DNA of 64,000 nucleotides, taken from positions 1-64,000 of the forward strand of contig NZ_BOOO01000041.1 in assembly GCF_016863275.1 (NCBI RefSeq), written 5' to 3'. This DNA comes from Planotetraspora mira. GTDB taxonomy: Bacteria; Actinomycetota; Actinomycetes; Streptosporangiales; Streptosporangiaceae. Numbering within the stretch: position 1 is the stretch's first letter; each line of letters begins with the position of its first letter. The translations under genes and the position numbers were made by a program. The notes under the pieces were generated by a model that did not search any database, was not told the origin of the DNA, and saw only the letters and a program-made list of their open reading frames with translations. Positions 51,170-59,791 of this stretch are shown here, one piece after another.

Positions 51170-53251
51170 GTGAAACGACATGTGCTCGCCGCTGTGACCG
51201 CCCTCGTGGCAGGTCTGCTCGTCGCGCCCGCGACCGCCCAGGCCGATGCGGGCGCGGGGGTGGCAGGCCCGCCGCAAGCGACAAAGCAGGTGGTCAGCCC
51301 GACGCCGTACCAGGGCTGGAACACCTACTTCGGTCTCGGTGGCGCCTTCTCGGAGGAGTCCGTAAAGGAGGTCGCCGACGCGCTCGTCTCCCGCGGCCTG
51401 GCCAAGGCCGGCTACGACATCGTCTGGCTGGACGGCGGCTGGCAGGACCTGGAGCCGCGGACGGCTGCCGGCGACCTGCAGGCCGACCGGACCCGTTTCC
51501 CCAACGGGTTGAAGCCGCTGGTGGACTACATCCACAGCAAAGGCCTGAAGGCTGGCATCTACACCGACGCCGGGCCGTACATCCCCGGGAGCTGCGGACT
51601 CGGCAGTCACGGCTACTACCAGCGCGACGCGGACCAGTTCGCCGCCTGGAAGTTCGACGCGGTGAAGGTGGACTTCCTCTGCGGGATCGCCGCGAACCTG
51701 GACCCGAAGACCGCCTACACCGAGTTCGCCCAGGCGCTGCGGAACAACGCCGCCCACCGGCCGATCATCTTCAGCCTGTGCAACCCGGTGACGTCGCCGG
51801 ACTGGGGAAACTACCCGGAGGAGCAGCAGTCGACGTACTCCTGGAGCTACGCCCCGGCGATCGCGCAGTCCTGGCGGACCTACACCGACGTGGGCTTCGT
51901 CGGCGACATCAAGTTCAAGGACGTGCTGCGCAACTACGACGCCAACGCACGGCACCCCGAGGTCGCAGGCCCCGGTCACTTCAACGACCCGGACTACCTC
52001 GGCCCCGAGTTGGGGATGACGGACGAGGAATTCCGTACCCAGATGACGCTCTGGTCCGTGGCCGCCGCGCCGCTGGTGATCGGCAGCGACGTCCGCAAGC
52101 TCAGCCAGACCTCCGTGGACATCCTCACCGACCCTGACGTGGTCGGGATCAACCAGGACGCCGCCGGTGTGCAGGCCGTCCGCGTCGGTCCCGCCGGCAC
52201 GACGGAGACCTGGGTGAAGCGGCTGGCCGACGGCGACCGGGCAGTGGTGCTGCTCAACCGGGGCGACAGTTCGAAGACCCTGACCACCAAGGCGTCCTCG
52301 GTCGGTCTGTCCGGGGGCCGGTTCACCCTCAAGAACGCGTGGACGAACCAGGTCACCGAGAGCGCCGGCACCATCAGCGCGGCCGTCCCCGCCCACGGCG
52401 CGGCGCTGTTCCGGGTCGGCCGGGCCCATGGCCTGCCGGGCGTCCCGCACGTGGTCGCCGGGCTGCCGCAGGTGACGCGGGTCGGCGACGCCCCGGTGCC
52501 GGACGGGTCGGCACCCGTGGCCGCCGGCGGCGACGAGGTGCGGGTCGAAGTCGGCGTGCGCAACGACGGCACACTGCCGGTCTTCTCGCCGAAGGTCAGG
52601 TTGACGGCGCCCGCCGGCTGGACGGTCCGTGAGCTCAGCGGGGCGCCGAAACTGCTGGGCTCCGGCCACGCCGCCACCTTCGCCTTCGCCGTGGCACTCC
52701 CGGCCACAGCCGCTGCCGGTAACGCGGCACTGACCGCCACCACGTCGTACGACGTGATCGGGCACGGCCGCCCGCAGCAGACGACGATTTCGGCGGTGGT
52801 GGTCGCGCCGGTGCCCCCGGACGGTGAGGCCGTCCTGTCACACCACACCTGGATCAGCGCCACCAGCGGGTGGATGAGCCCGACGGTCGACCTCAGCGTC
52901 GGCGGCGGGTCACCGATCAGCATGCTCGGCCAGGTGTACCCGACCGGCCTCGGGGTCGCCTCGCCGTCCACGGTCCGCTACTACGTCGGCGACCAGTGCA
53001 GCCGGTTGACCGCGACCGTCGGCCTGGACGACGCGGTGCGCAACGTCGGACCCGAGGGCGCCACGTCGACGTTCCAGGTCATCGGCGACGGCCGGGTGCT
53101 GTTCGACAGCGGAGTGCTGACCCGCGACGACGTCCGCCAGGTCGACGTCGATCTGACCGGCGTCCGGATGCTCGACCTGGTCGTCGGCGACGCGGGCGAC
53201 GGTGGTTACAACGACCGCGCCGACTGGGCGGGTCTGAACGCCGCCTGCTGA
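51170..53251 (+). CDS. Secreted GH27 alpha-galactosidase with NEW3 and NPCBM domains
   Basis: A 693-residue exported enzyme. Residues 1-25 form a signal peptide (ending TAQA). The GH27 barrel starts TPYQGWNTYFGLGG; the nucleophile is Asp168 (KVDFLCG) and the acid/base Asp240 (WRTYTDV), with the conserved HFNDPDYLGPELGM later. A beta-sandwich domain and a NEW3-like domain follow (about 430-545), then a C-terminal NPCBM carbohydrate-binding domain (about 560-693). It would release alpha-galactose from plant galactosides outside the cell. GTG 51170 has AAAGGAA about seven bases upstream. A strong hairpin follows the gene and a GntR/FCD regulator lies next to it. Confidence 0.92.
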   Translation: MKRHVLAAVTALVAGLLVAPATAQADAGAGVAGPPQATKQVVSPTPYQGWNTYFGLGGAFSEESVKEVADALVSRGLAKAGYDIVWLDGGWQDLEPRTAAGDLQADRTRFPNGLKPLVDYIHSKGLKAGIYTDAGPYIPGSCGLGSHGYYQRDADQFAAWKFDAVKVDFLCGIAANLDPKTAYTEFAQALRNNAAHRPIIFSLCNPVTSPDWGNYPEEQQSTYSWSYAPAIAQSWRTYTDVGFVGDIKFKDVLRNYDANARHPEVAGPGHFNDPDYLGPELGMTDEEFRTQMTLWSVAAAPLVIGSDVRKLSQTSVDILTDPDVVGINQDAAGVQAVRVGPAGTTETWVKRLADGDRAVVLLNRGDSSKTLTTKASSVGLSGGRFTLKNAWTNQVTESAGTISAAVPAHGAALFRVGRAHGLPGVPHVVAGLPQVTRVGDAPVPDGSAPVAAGGDEVRVEVGVRNDGTLPVFSPKVRLTAPAGWTVRELSGAPKLLGSGHAATFAFAVALPATAAAGNAALTATTSYDVIGHGRPQQTTISAVVVAPVPPDGEAVLSHHTWISATSGWMSPTVDLSVGGGSPISMLGQVYPTGLGVASPSTVRYYVGDQCSRLTATVGLDDAVRNVGPEGATSTFQVIGDGRVLFDSGVLTRDDVRQVDVDLTGVRMLDLVVGDAGDGGYNDRADWAGLNAAC

Positions 53252-53257
53252 ACCGGA

Positions 53258-53295
53258 CAGTCGCACCCAGGTGATGATTCACCTGGGTGCGACTG
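53258..53295 (+). terminator. Terminator hairpin after the alpha-galactosidase gene
   Basis: CAGTCGCACCCAGGTGA (53258-53274) pairs perfectly with TCACCTGGGTGCGACTG (53279-53295) across a TGAT loop, giving a 17-base stem six bases after the stop codon. There is no T-run, as often in actinomycetes. Confidence 0.8.
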
Positions 53296-53464
53296 CCGTC
53301 ACCAGGTCTGCCTCCCGGTGCGAGGATGAGGAATTCGCCGTCGCGCTCAGACCTCGTCGCAGGCCGGTCACGGTGCGGTCGTCCGGTGGTGGACGGGGGC
53401 CGGACCGCGGTGAAAGCCTCAGGCTGAAAGATCGACAGGGACGAGCGGGAAGGGGGCGGAGAGC

Positions 53465-54163
53465 ATGGCACGGTATGCCCGCCGCGGCGTCCACGGGCAG
53501 ACCGTCGAGGTCATCGCACGCCGCATCCTCGCCGGAGAGATCGCCGCGGGTGAAACGCTGAACATGACCGCGCTCCAGGAGGAGTTGGACGTCAGCCTCA
53601 CCGCGCTCCGGGAAGCGCTCAAGGTGCTCTCCGCCAAGGGCATGGTGGACGCCCGGCAGAAGCGCGGCACGTTCGTCCGGCCTCGCGCGGACTGGAACCT
53701 GCTCGACGGTGACGTGATCCGCTGGCAGTTCGCCGAGGGCGCCGATCCGCGACTGCTCGACAAGTTGCACGAGGTCCGTAGCATCATCGAGCCGGCCGCC
53801 GCCCGCCTGGCCGCGAGCCGGGCGACCGAAGACGACCTGGCCGCGCTGGCCGGCGCCCTGGACGAGATGGCCGCCGCGGACGGCGACCCGGCGGCCGCCG
53901 TCGCCGCCGACCTGAACTTCCATCGCGTGCTGCTGACCGCAACGCATAACGAGTTGCTGGAGCGCATGGAGGTCGTCATGGAGACCGGCCTCGCGGAGCG
54001 CGACCGCCTGGTGCACGGCGGCGTCGAACCGCATGACGACCCGGTGCCGAGCCACCGGGCGGTGGTGGAAGCGATCCGGGCGCAGGACGCGACCGCGGCC
54101 GAGGCCGCCATGCGGGGATTGCTGGACAAGGCCGTGCGGGACGTCGAGAAGATTCGCGGATGA
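53465..54163 (+). CDS. GntR-family regulator (FadR/FCD subfamily)
   Basis: A 232-residue regulator. The winged helix spans residues 8-72 (ILAGEIAAGETLNMTALQ, SLTALREALKVL) and the FCD domain follows, with a metal or ligand-binding set (LNFHRVLLTATHN, HRAVVEAI). The DWNLLDGDVIRWQ stretch between them is common in galactonate and related sugar-acid regulators. ATG 53465 follows GGCGGAGAGC. It may control the alpha-galactosidase just upstream, although a terminator separates them. Confidence 0.87.
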   Translation: MARYARRGVHGQTVEVIARRILAGEIAAGETLNMTALQEELDVSLTALREALKVLSAKGMVDARQKRGTFVRPRADWNLLDGDVIRWQFAEGADPRLLDKLHEVRSIIEPAAARLAASRATEDDLAALAGALDEMAAADGDPAAAVAADLNFHRVLLTATHNELLERMEVVMETGLAERDRLVHGGVEPHDDPVPSHRAVVEAIRAQDATAAEAAMRGLLDKAVRDVEKIRG

Positions 54164-54615
54164 GGATCGGGCCGACCTGCGCACTCAACGCCTGAGCAGG
54201 TGCCGTCGCCCCGTCGAGTTCCGGCTCACTCCCGAGATGCCGTCGGCGTCGCCCACCCCGGTATAGACCGGCTGTGGCAACAGCCACCGTTGTTGCGAAT
54301 CCGATACATGGCGGTATGGACCAAAACTTTAACTTCTGTTTACCCTGACAGCCTGAGACCCCTACATAAGGGTCTAACCGCCGCCCAAGGCCGCCAACCG
54401 GTATAGACCAGTCACCCCCCAAGAGCAAGGCGGTAATCGAGATGAGCAAGAAGATCGCCGGGACGGTCGGTCTCCTGGCCGCGTGAACTCCCCCATCCAC
54501 CACATCAGGAAGCTGCACGGACGCTGCAGCGCCGAACGGTTCGCCGGACATGTCCCACCAATGTCCGAACGCGGCCCGTGCTGGAGGTATGCGGTACCCC
54601 GATTTAAGGAGTGAC
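54164..54615 (+). promoter_or_regulatory. Control region of the secreted hexosaminidase with DasR/NagR-type boxes
   Basis: The 452-base gap holds three sites of the GGTATAGACC type: CCGGTATAGACCGG (54258-54271), GCGGTATGGACCAA (54311-54324) and ACCGGTATAGACCAGT (54397-54412); a related GGTCTAACC is at 54371. DasR (actinomycetes) and NagR (bacilli) bind TGGTCTAGACCA-like boxes and release them on GlcNAc-6-P or GlcN-6-P. The promoter is probably in the AT-rich segment 54320-54365. A 14-codon frame with signal-peptide-like start lies at 54442. GTG 54616 follows AAGGAGTG. Confidence 0.65.
54442..54486 (+). other. 14-codon open frame, possible signal-peptide remnant
   Basis: ATG 54442 encodes MSKKIAGTVGLLAA and then stops (TGA 54484-54486). 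The sequence looks like the basic and hydrophobic start of a secretion signal. It may be the decayed start of an older secreted-protein gene or a leader peptide. Confidence 0.3.
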
Positions 54616-57600
54616 GTGAAGATCTCGTTCCTATCGGCGAAGCGCGAGCAGATAAGGGACCGCGGCGGAAGCCGACGGCCACGGGCCCGCGCGGTCTCTG
54701 CTTTGACAATCGGTGCGCTCCTCGCCACCACCCTCACCGGTGTCATGGCGAACACCGCACAGGCCGGCACGGCGTCGACCGCGCCGGCATCACCCCAGAC
54801 CGTTCCCCTCTCGGTTTCGACGAGCACCACGGCCGAGAGCGTCAATCTCGCCCTCCTGCCGGGTGTGGTCGCCTCCGCCAAGTCCCAGCGTCTGACCAGT
54901 CCCGCTGCGACGTACGCGCCCGCCAACGCCATCGACGTCTTCGTCCACAACGGTTGGACCTCGAACTATGCGTCGGTCGGGAACGGCTACAACCCGACTC
55001 AGGACTGGTTCCAGGTCAAGCTGGCCACGCCCGCCCCGGTCTACGAGGTGTTCAGCCGCTGGACGTCGCCGGCCAAGCCGACGGAGTACGACCTGCAGGT
55101 CGCCACGGACGCCGACTGCCAGACGTGGTCGACGGTCACCCACGTGGTGAATCCGAGCGACAAGGATTCCCAGGTGATCGATCGGAAGGACCCGATCTCC
55201 TGCGTCCGGATGCAGGCCCTGGCCACGAATTCCACGACCGGATACACGATCAACGAGTTCGAGGTGTGGTCCGGCCCCAAGCCGGCGCCGGTCGTGGGTC
55301 AAATCATTCCCGTGCCGGTGCAGCAGACGCCCGGCACCGGTCAGCCGTGGGAACTCACGGCCAAATCCCGGATCGTGGTCTCCGGCAGTGGCCTCGCCGC
55401 CTCGGCTGAAGTTCTTGCGGGCTACCTGCGCCCGGCTACCGGGTACGAACTCCCCGTGGTGACAGGTTCTGCCACCGCCGCCGATATCGCCCTCACCGTC
55501 GCGCCAGTGCCCGGCCTTCCACAGGGCAACGAGGTCGCCGCGGCCGAAGGCTACTCCCTCACGGTGTCAAGTTCGGGCGTAAGCGTCGTGGCCCCGAACA
55601 CGCACGGCCTGTTCAACGGCTTCCAGAGCCTTCGGCAGTTGTTGCCGGCGGCGAGCTACTCGCCTTCCATCGGCGTGGGGCCATGGACGGTGCAGCCCAT
55701 AACGGTGGTGGACTACCCCCGTTATGAGCATCGAGGTCTCCAACTCGACCCTGCCCGTAACTTCATGACGGTGGCCGAAGTCAGGTCCATGATCGACCAA
55801 CTGGCGGCGCTGAAGGGCGACCAACTGCACCTGCACCTGAGCGACAGCCAGTCCTGGCGCCTTGAGATCAAGGGCTACCCGGCACTGGACGGCACCGGGT
55901 GCAACGGAGCGGCCTGCCTCGCGGGTTTCTACACGCAAGAGGACTTCAAGGGCCTGGTCAAGTACGCGGCCGATCGGTTCATCGAGATCGTCCCCGAGTT
56001 GGAGGGCCCGGCCCATGCCACGGCGGCAGTCACCGCCCTGGGCGGCCGCACGGTCGTGGGTTGCCAAGGCCAGACCCAGACCGACCGGTTCTGCACCAAT
56101 CCGAATGACCCGGCCAGTGCGCGGGCCCTCGCGTTCTGGAAGGACGCGATCGCGCAGCTTGCCGCGATCTCTCCCGCACCCATCATCCACATCGGCGGCG
56201 ACGAGGCCATCGGGATGCCCCACGAGGACTACAAGTGGTGGATCCGGCAGATGGAGATCATCGTCAACGACAACGGCAAGCGGATGATGGGCTGGAACCC
56301 AGCGCTGGAAGGGTACGCACCGGGTTCCACCTCCATCAACCACTACTGGTCCGACTACACCGGCGGTGGGCCCGCTCTCATCAAGCCTGAGTGGTTCAAC
56401 CAGGGCCGGGACGTCATCGTGACCCCGGAATACAACGCCTATCTCGACTTCGGGTATGACGGATCCCCCGGCAGGACGCCGCGGACGGAACTTCTCCAGT
56501 CCTACTCGTGGGACCCGGAATGGGTGTACGAGAAGTACCGGTCGGTCTGGGCTCAACCCGCGTACGGCGGGCCGAAGGCCGAGGACATCCTCGGTATCGA
56601 GGCGCCCATCTGGGGCGAGCAGATGCGTGGGCTGGCCACGAACGAGTACATGGTTTTCCCGCGGCTGGCCGGCATCCTGGAAAAGGCCTGGTCTCCCAAG
56701 GTGCTCACCCAGGACTACGACGCGTATCGGCAGCGGCTCAGCGCGGCCGGACCCCGGTGGGCCTTCGCGAACGTGAACTACGGCACCATCTCGCAGGTCA
56801 CCTGGAACCCGGCGACGATGGGAACGGTCGCCCGTTTCGGCGTGGACAAGACCCTGAGCAATGCGCCGCTGGCGAATCTGGCCGCCGGCTCGATTGCGCC
56901 GGGTAACGTCACGGCCGTGATCGACTGGGGCGACGGATCCCCGACGGAGCCGGCCGGCATCGCGGGACGCGATTACGTGGCGAGCCAACGGCAGGGTAGA
57001 AGCCTGATGTCGGTCAGCGGGAGCCACACCTATCCGGCGGACCAGCCGTACCACGGAACCGTCACCTTCAGTTATCAGGACCAGACCTGGGTCGTGCCGT
57101 TCATCGCCGGACCGGATTCCATTTACGGTGCGGTCACCGGTCCAGATGGCGGGGCCCTGTCCGGAGTGCGCGTGACGGCGCACGATCCGAAAACGGGAGC
57201 GACCGTTGGCACACCGGTGACGACGAACGAGGACGGGCGCTACCTGCTCAGCGTTCCGGACGGCACGTATGACGTGTGCTTCGACGCGGAGCAGGCCGAA
57301 GGTGCCGGAGCTCAGTTCGGTTTCGTCTCGGCATGTGCGCGTGGAATCACGGTCGGGGCCGTGAACGTCGGCGCTCTTGACCGACAGCTTGCCTCCGCCT
57401 GCACGACGAAGGTGACGGGCCGAGTGAACGGGCCTCTGCCCGTTTCCTCCGGACTGACCTGCCTCGACGGCGCGGTGGTCTCGGGGCCGGTGACGGTCGC
57501 GGCCGGCGCGGGACTGGTCGCGGTGAAGGCCAAGCTGTCCGGGCCGCTGTCGGTGAACCGCGCAGCTCAGGTACGACTGATCGATTCCGTGGTGAGCGGG

Positions 57601-57882
57601 CCCGTCTCGGTGTCCGGGGGCACGGGTCCGGTCTCGCTGACCGATACCACGGTGAACGGTCCGGTCACGGTGTCCGGGGTTACAGGCCGGCTCTCGATAA
57701 CCGGCACGAAGGTGGGTGGTCCGCTCAGCGTGACGGGCAACTCGGTGCAGTCGGCGCCGGTGATCGCTGCGAACCATGTCGGTGGTCCGCTGTCCTGCTC
57801 CGGCAACACCCCGCCGCCCACGAATGGCGGGAAGCCCAATTCGGTGTCCGGGCCGAAGACGGGACAGTGCGCCGGGCTGTAA
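54616..57882 (+). CDS. Secreted multidomain GH20 beta-N-acetylhexosaminidase
   Basis: A 1088-residue exported enzyme. Residues 1-47 are a long signal peptide ending TAQA. A discoidin-like (F5/8 C) domain spans about 70-220, the GH20b domain about 230-370, and the GH20 barrel about 375-720 with catalytic Asp529-Glu530 (IHIGGDEAIG). Then come a PKD-like domain (VIDWGDGSP, SGSHTYP), a carboxypeptidase-regulatory-like domain (GRYLLSVPDGTYDV), and a C-terminal repeat of about 130 residues with SGPVTV/SGPLSV every 19-22 residues, probably a beta-helix. It removes terminal GlcNAc outside the cell, for example from chitin fragments. DasR-type boxes upstream indicate control by amino-sugar phosphates. 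Confidence 0.9.
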   Translation: MKISFLSAKREQIRDRGGSRRPRARAVSALTIGALLATTLTGVMANTAQAGTASTAPASPQTVPLSVSTSTTAESVNLALLPGVVASAKSQRLTSPAATYAPANAIDVFVHNGWTSNYASVGNGYNPTQDWFQVKLATPAPVYEVFSRWTSPAKPTEYDLQVATDADCQTWSTVTHVVNPSDKDSQVIDRKDPISCVRMQALATNSTTGYTINEFEVWSGPKPAPVVGQIIPVPVQQTPGTGQPWELTAKSRIVVSGSGLAASAEVLAGYLRPATGYELPVVTGSATAADIALTVAPVPGLPQGNEVAAAEGYSLTVSSSGVSVVAPNTHGLFNGFQSLRQLLPAASYSPSIGVGPWTVQPITVVDYPRYEHRGLQLDPARNFMTVAEVRSMIDQLAALKGDQLHLHLSDSQSWRLEIKGYPALDGTGCNGAACLAGFYTQEDFKGLVKYAADRFIEIVPELEGPAHATAAVTALGGRTVVGCQGQTQTDRFCTNPNDPASARALAFWKDAIAQLAAISPAPIIHIGGDEAIGMPHEDYKWWIRQMEIIVNDNGKRMMGWNPALEGYAPGSTSINHYWSDYTGGGPALIKPEWFNQGRDVIVTPEYNAYLDFGYDGSPGRTPRTELLQSYSWDPEWVYEKYRSVWAQPAYGGPKAEDILGIEAPIWGEQMRGLATNEYMVFPRLAGILEKAWSPKVLTQDYDAYRQRLSAAGPRWAFANVNYGTISQVTWNPATMGTVARFGVDKTLSNAPLANLAAGSIAPGNVTAVIDWGDGSPTEPAGIAGRDYVASQRQGRSLMSVSGSHTYPADQPYHGTVTFSYQDQTWVVPFIAGPDSIYGAVTGPDGGALSGVRVTAHDPKTGATVGTPVTTNEDGRYLLSVPDGTYDVCFDAEQAEGAGAQFGFVSACARGITVGAVNVGALDRQLASACTTKVTGRVNGPLPVSSGLTCLDGAVVSGPVTVAAGAGLVAVKAKLSGPLSVNRAAQVRLIDSVVSGPVSVSGGTGPVSLTDTTVNGPVTVSGVTGRLSITGTKVGGPLSVTGNSVQSAPVIAANHVGGPLSCSGNTPPPTNGGKPNSVSGPKTGQCAGL

Positions 57883-57908
57883 CACCGATTCCTACGACGT
57901 GAGGTGAT

Positions 57909-57952
57909 GGTGGGACGGAGCGCTCCGCGGACGCGGAGCGGTTCGTCCCACC
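57909..57952. terminator. Bidirectional terminator hairpin
   Basis: GGTGGGACG (57909-57917) pairs with CGTCCCACC (57944-57952), and the inner GCTCCGC pairs with GCGGAGC. It lies between the convergent hexosaminidase and SDR genes and can serve both. Confidence 0.7.
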
Positions 57953-57997
57953 GATCAAGGAAGATCAGCATTGTCGGCCTGATCGGACATGGCGATC

Positions 57998-58810
57998 TCA
58001 GTCGACGAGTGCGCCGGCGGACAGATTGGCGATCGTGCCGGTCATGGCTCCAGCTCGATCTGAAGCCAGGAACGCGGCCGTCTCTGCGATTTCAGAGAGC
58101 GTAGGCAGCCTCTTCAGAAGCGTCCCCTGCGCCATCCCCCCGCCGTCGAGCAATTCCTGGACCGACTGCCCGGCCGCTGCCGCGGTTTGCTTGAAGAGGT
58201 CCTTGGTGTAGGAACCCGCTGCCGGCGCATCGACGACGGCGTGTGGACGGATGCCGATCACCCGGATGTTGCCGGGTGCCAGCTCCGCGGCCAGAACCCG
58301 CGAGAAGGCCTCCTTGCCGGCCGCGCTCACGCTGTGCCCCAAGATGCCGCCGACAGCCAGTTTGGAACCCGGCTCGGACAAAGTCAGGATGACGCCGGGA
58401 CGCTCGCGACCCATGTGCCGTGCCACAGCCTTGCTTGTGATGAACAGCGTCCGCAGAAAGCCATCAATCGGCCGCATGAACTCCTCCAGCGAGAGGTCCG
58501 CCAGGAAAGTCCCCTGGTCGTGCATGACACTCATGGCGTTGAGGGCGATGTCGATGCTGCCGGCCGTCGCCGCGATCGCGTCGGCGTGCTTTTCGACCGC
58601 CTGTTGATCGAGAACGTCAACTTGCGCGGTCTCGACTGTTCCGCCCGTGGCGGCGATATCACGCGCCACGGCGTCGAGCTTCGCCTGCGTCCGCCCGGCG
58701 ATGAAGACCCTCGCGCCTTCCCGGGCGAATACCCGTGCGATTGCGCCGCCGATAGCGCCTCCGCCTCCATAGATCACAGCGTTCTTATCACCAAGCAGCA
58801 ATCCACTCAT
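57998..58810 (-). CDS. SDR-family protein with degenerate active site
   Basis: A 270-residue Rossmann protein. The cofactor loop is YGGGGAIGGAIA in place of TGxxxGIG, and NAMSVMHDQG replaces the usual NNAG. The catalytic Tyr-x3-Lys is absent: the aligned stretch reads HSVSAAGKEAF, with His159 and Ala163 at those positions. The remaining fold is complete and the ribosome-binding site (GGAGG before ATG 58810) is strong, so the gene is probably expressed. It may bind a cofactor without classical SDR chemistry, or use other residues. It lies next to an SRPBCC gene on the same strand. Confidence 0.85.
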   Translation of the reverse strand: MSGLLLGDKNAVIYGGGGAIGGAIARVFAREGARVFIAGRTQAKLDAVARDIAATGGTVETAQVDVLDQQAVEKHADAIAATAGSIDIALNAMSVMHDQGTFLADLSLEEFMRPIDGFLRTLFITSKAVARHMGRERPGVILTLSEPGSKLAVGGILGHSVSAAGKEAFSRVLAAELAPGNIRVIGIRPHAVVDAPAAGSYTKDLFKQTAAAAGQSVQELLDGGGMAQGTLLKRLPTLSEIAETAAFLASDRAGAMTGTIANLSAGALVD

Positions 58811-58913
58811 ATGTGTCCTCCAAAGGTGATTGATTCTTCCGAATGATTACAAGGCGACGAATGTGCCGATCGACATGCCGCCGGCATACGAGCGCCGACA
58901 TCGGTCGCCTCGT

Positions 58914-59381
58914 CTACTTCGTAGCGCCGCTCGCGTGCACCACCGCGGAAGGGGCGTAGCTCTGCAGTCTGGGCAGGAACATGTCCCAGCCGCGTTCGTG
59001 GTCGCGGAAGGCCTCCTCGAGCACAGCGGCTTCCCAGCCCTTCTCGCGCCAGCCGCTCTCAGTCATGCGCAGAATCGTGCCGTCACCGGAGGGCTCGAGC
59101 TTGAAGGTGACCAGGAGGGAGTTGTTCGCATCCGCCAGCTGACCATCAGAAGCGATCCAGCGGAACGCGAACTTGCGGGGCGGATCCACGTTGACCACCG
59201 TGATCGGTTCAACCCCAGCGCGGTCGCCCCACACCAGTTCGCCGACCGCGCCCGGCGCAGGCTCGAACGACGCGTCATCGGACCACCACATCTTGATGTG
59301 CTCGGGACGACTCACGACATCGAACACGATCTCCGGTGCCGCGTCGATGCGGATCTCGCGCTCCAACTTTCCGAACTCCAC
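58914..59381 (-). CDS. SRPBCC (AHSA1-like) domain protein
   Basis: A 155-residue START-fold protein with the AHSA1/activator-like pattern: REIRIDAAPEIVFDVVS, HIKMWWSDD, FRWIASDG and GWEAAVLEEAFRDHERGWD. Such proteins bind hydrophobic ligands and are often paired with ArsR regulators; none is present here. GTG 59381 is chosen because GGAGG is six bases upstream. Two GCAAC-N5-GTTGC inverted repeats lie immediately upstream, so it is likely under specific repression. Confidence 0.83.
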   Translation of the reverse strand: MEFGKLEREIRIDAAPEIVFDVVSRPEHIKMWWSDDASFEPAPGAVGELVWGDRAGVEPITVVNVDPPRKFAFRWIASDGQLADANNSLLVTFKLEPSGDGTILRMTESGWREKGWEAAVLEEAFRDHERGWDMFLPRLQSYAPSAVVHASGATK

Positions 59382-59791
59382 CACGTACCTCCAATAAGCA
59401 ACCATCGGTTGCGCATGACACTAGCGATGGCGGCGGCAACCCGCAACCTCATGTTGCGTAACGACCGTGAGGCCGACACAGGGGAGCGCTTGACCAGGCG
59501 GCGGCGACCTTCGATTGACGGAGGCGCCTGGTGAAACTCGAGCGGTCGACCGGTGACGCGCGGGGCTGGACCAGCGACCCCGAGGGCGGCTGGTGAGAGT
59601 GGCGGCGAGCTCACTTACATCTGCCGCGAGCGGATCTAAAGGAAGGAGTGGCGGCCGTCCTGAGGTGCGGATCGCTCGGGCGCTACGGCAGTACGTGCCG
59701 CGGCTGCGGGAGACCGCTTTCTGCTGTCGACGACGGGTGAAAACCGACCCCCTGGCGGCGCTTGGGTTCTAGTGCTTGTCGCAACACCTGA
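59382..59791. promoter_or_regulatory. Upstream region of the SRPBCC gene with paired GCAAC-N5-GTTGC sites
   Basis: Two inverted repeats with the same arms and spacing are at 59398-59412 and 59443-59457, centres 45 bases apart, the first touching the ribosome-binding site. From 59460 to 59791 I see no gene and no other structure; the open frames there are short and unconvincing. The segment also forms the 3' flank of the YoaK-family gene. Confidence 0.5.

Noticed and set aside
50900-52765. 621-codon minus-strand frame opposite the alpha-galactosidase
   Set aside because: Shadow frame with Val/Arg/Gly bias; the plus strand has complete GH27 catalytic motifs.
55567-57885. 772-codon minus-strand frame opposite the secreted hexosaminidase
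   Set aside because: Shadow frame, Arg/His-rich, no domain; the plus strand encodes GH20 motifs.
59460-59791. Possible transposase or small-gene remnant in the gap before the YoaK-family gene
   Set aside because: No frame gives a recognisable motif and no terminal inverted repeats are seen.
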